Assembly (NCBI GenBank): GCA_023438785.1
Contig: JAEXQJ010000092.1
Span: 1-8,851, forward strand
From: Pseudomonadota bacterium
GTDB taxonomy: Bacteria > Myxococcota_A > Polyangia > Fen-1088
Length of the DNA: 8,851 nucleotides
Direction: 5' to 3'
Shown: positions 7,355-8,851 of the stretch, one piece after another
Layout: the number at the start of each line of letters is the position of its first letter
How positions within the stretch are numbered: the first letter of the stretch is position 1
The notes under the pieces: model-generated
The model's input: only the letters and a program-made list of their open reading frames with translations
Told to the model about the DNA's origin: nothing
The model's database searches: none
Made by a program: the position numbers and the translations under genes

Positions 7355-8635
7355 ATGCTCTCAGAGGCGTTGATCATCCTGGCCCTGATCCTGGCCAACG
7401 GCGTGTTCGCCGGCGCGGAGATCGCGGTGGTCTCGGTGCGCAAGACACGCATTCGGGAGCTGCAGCAGTCGGGCTCGCTGGCCGCCGCCGCCGTGGAGCA
7501 TCTGCGCAAACAACCCGAGCGCTTCTTGGCCACCGTGCAGATCGGAATCACGGTCATCGGCGCCAGCGCGGCTGCCTTCGGGGGAGCCACGCTGGCCCGG
7601 CATCTGGAGGACACGCTTGCCGCGTTCGGGCTGGGCGGTTGGGCGCCCGACTTGGCCTTCGTGTTGGTGGTGGGGGGTATCTCGTACCTGTCCCTGATTC
7701 TGGGCGAGTTGGTCCCCAAGTCGCTGGGCCTTCGCTACGCCGAGCGCTACGCCCTCCTCATCGCGCGTCCTCTACTCGGCCTGGGGTGGCTCATGCGCCC
7801 GCTGGTGCGGCTGCTCACCGGCAGCTCCAATCTGGTGCTGAGGGTTTTCGGCGATCGCACCCACTTCGGCGAGACCAAGCTCTCCGCGGGCGAATTGCAG
7901 CAGATGGTGGAGGAGGCCGCTATGACCGGCGCGCTCGACCCTCACATCGGCATCATCGCCTCGCGCGCCTTCGACTTCGGTGGCGTGCCCGTATCGGCGG
8001 TCATGATCCCGCGCGAAGGCATCGTCGGCATTCCACGGCGCGCGCCCAGCGCCGAGGTCAAGCGCATTCTGCTCGAACAGGGCTACTCGCGCATGCCGGT
8101 GTACGAGGGCAGCCTGGACTCCATCCAGGGCTACGTGATCGCCAAGGACGTCTTGGCTCTCGACCTGGAGCGTACCCTCCTGGTCCTCGATGACATCATT
8201 CGCCCCGCCTATTTCGTTCCGGCCACCATGCGCGCCGTGCAAGTCCTGCGCGATCTGCAGCAGCGTCGCATTCAGCTCGCCATCGTGGTCGACGAAAGAG
8301 GCTCGGTGGCAGGGCTGGTGACCATCGAAGACCTGATCGAGGAGTTGGTGGGCGACATTTTCAGCGAGACCGAGGTCCCGCCCGAGCTGGCAATCCGTGA
8401 GCCCGACGGCAGCTTTTTGCTCCAAGGCGGCGCGCCGGTGCGCGATCTCAACCGCGAGCTGCAACTGGATCTGCCCGAGGCCGATGCCTACGCCACCGTC
8501 GCCGGCCTTTGCATTCACCTGGCGGGCCGCCTGCCCCAGGCCGGAACCAAGCTCACGCTGCCCGACGGCACCGTGCTGGAAGTCGCCGAGGCCAGCCCCC
8601 GTCGCATCCGCACCGTGCGAATCCGCCGCCGCTAA
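7355..8635 (+). CDS. CNNM/CorC-family membrane protein (DUF21-CBS-CBS-CorC_HlyC)
   Basis: This is a 426-residue protein, close to the usual 400-450 for the family (compare E. coli YfjD and YtfL). Residues 1 to about 190 are the DUF21/CNNM transmembrane domain, with ANGVFAGAEIAVVSVRKTRI at the first helix, VQIGITVIGASAAAF, and the signature LILGELVPKSLGLRYAER (115-131). Two CBS modules follow: about 211-268 (MIPRE, SRMPVYEG, GYVIAKD) and about 276-338 (IQLAIVVDERG, GLVTIEDLIEELVGDI). The C-terminal CorC_HlyC domain (about 345-424) contains DAYATVAGLCIHLAGRLPQAG. Family members are linked to magnesium or cobalt efflux; the old name hemolysin is misleading. The CBS pair probably binds a nucleotide. 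The start at 7355 begins directly with the first hydrophobic helix; an upstream extension to 7259 has no family resemblance. The Shine-Dalgarno (GTGGGG) is weak. It is transcribed away from the kinase operon. Confidence 0.94.
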   Translation: MLSEALIILALILANGVFAGAEIAVVSVRKTRIRELQQSGSLAAAAVEHLRKQPERFLATVQIGITVIGASAAAFGGATLARHLEDTLAAFGLGGWAPDLAFVLVVGGISYLSLILGELVPKSLGLRYAERYALLIARPLLGLGWLMRPLVRLLTGSSNLVLRVFGDRTHFGETKLSAGELQQMVEEAAMTGALDPHIGIIASRAFDFGGVPVSAVMIPREGIVGIPRRAPSAEVKRILLEQGYSRMPVYEGSLDSIQGYVIAKDVLALDLERTLLVLDDIIRPAYFVPATMRAVQVLRDLQQRRIQLAIVVDERGSVAGLVTIEDLIEELVGDIFSETEVPPELAIREPDGSFLLQGGAPVRDLNRELQLDLPEADAYATVAGLCIHLAGRLPQAGTKLTLPDGTVLEVAEASPRRIRTVRIRRR

Positions 8636-8669
8636 GGCGAGCCCGACGCCGCCGCGTGGTCGGCGAGCC

Positions 8670-8684
8670 ACGCTCAGCGAGCGT
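8670..8684. terminator. Hairpin between convergent genes, possible two-way terminator
   Basis: ACGCTC (8670-8675) and GAGCGT (8679-8684) form a perfect six-base stem around AGC, within the 56-base gap between two convergent stop codons. There is no T-tract on either side, so intrinsic termination is uncertain. Confidence 0.35.
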
Positions 8685-8691
8685 CGATGAG

Positions 8692-8851
8692 CTAGATCTT
8701 CACCGGGGCCTTACCGGTGGACGCCGGGCCGGTTTCGGCCGCGGGCTTGCGGCGGCCGTGCCGGCGGGGCACCGGGCGGGGCGCATCCGCCGTCTCCACG
8801 GCTGCCGCCTTCTCGGCGGTCGCCTTGGAAGCCTCAGGCGCGGGCACCACG
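8692..8851 (-). CDS. C-terminal tail of an Ala/Pro/Lys-rich protein (5' partial)
   Basis: Reading leftward from the right edge, 52 codons stay open down to TAG at 8692-8694. The visible tail is low complexity: an Ala/Glu/Lys-rich half (PAPEASKATAEKAAAVE) followed by a basic Pro/Arg patch (RPVPRRHGRRKP) and the end TGKAPVKI. It converges on the CNNM-family gene with a 56-base gap, a natural place for a gene end. Codon use favours G/C in the third position, as in its neighbours. The rest of the gene is outside the window, so no function can be given. It could be a chance open frame, since GC-rich DNA has few stop codons. Confidence 0.5.
   Translation of the reverse strand, partial: VVPAPEASKATAEKAAAVETADAPRPVPRRHGRRKPAAETGPASTGKAPVKI

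Noticed and set aside
8636..8669. Eight-base direct repeat GGCGAGCC (8636-8643 and 8662-8669)
   Set aside because: Too short to be meaningful in GC-rich DNA, with no mobile-element features nearby.
7772..8671. Minus-strand open frame (299 codons) antisense to the CNNM-family gene
   Set aside because: The sense strand carries clear DUF21, CBS and CorC motifs. The antisense product matches nothing and reflects rare stop codons in GC-rich DNA.

Overview
The window looks like chromosomal DNA from a GC-rich member of the Myxococcota (Polyangia-like deltaproteobacteria). I base this on the GC-saturated third positions, Ala/Pro-rich linkers, a Hanks-type Ser/Thr kinase, PEGA and TPR envelope proteins, and Asp-rich lipoproteins. 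No marker gene fixes the taxon, so this is an inference. There is no CRISPR array, transposase or phage gene.

Left part (1-1446, plus strand): the C-terminal end of a gene entering from the left, with a Pro/Ala-rich linker and a PEGA-like terminal domain. It is followed by a secreted TPR-like protein with two hydrophobic segments, then a complete tRNA-Val(UAC) gene.

Scar region (1447-1750): GC-rich hairpins, an imperfect 16-base copy of the tRNA 3' end, and, on the minus strand, a short remnant of the C-terminus of a UDP-sugar dehydrogenase. No intact gene lies here. It looks like the worn edge of a past insertion or deletion beside a tRNA.

Central part (1747-7075, minus strand): four tightly packed genes that read as one operon. 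In order of transcription they are a transmembrane Ser/Thr kinase, a secreted TPR-PEGA protein with a C-terminal membrane hairpin, a lipoprotein with twelve Asp-box (BNR) motifs arranged as an internal duplication, and a small outer-membrane beta-barrel. The gaps are 25, -1 (TGATG stop/start overlap) and 10 bases. The set covers the cytoplasm, inner membrane, periplasm and outer membrane, so a kinase-linked envelope system is a reasonable hypothesis. No substrate or ligand can be read from the sequence. This is the best candidate for an undescribed system in the window.

Right part (7076-8851): a divergent intergenic region with a cluster of phased GGTC/GACC half-sites, a complete CNNM/CorC-family (DUF21-CBS-CBS-CorC_HlyC) membrane protein gene on the plus strand, and the Ala/Lys/Pro-rich C-terminal tail of a convergent gene running off the right edge. 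A small hairpin lies between these two convergent genes.
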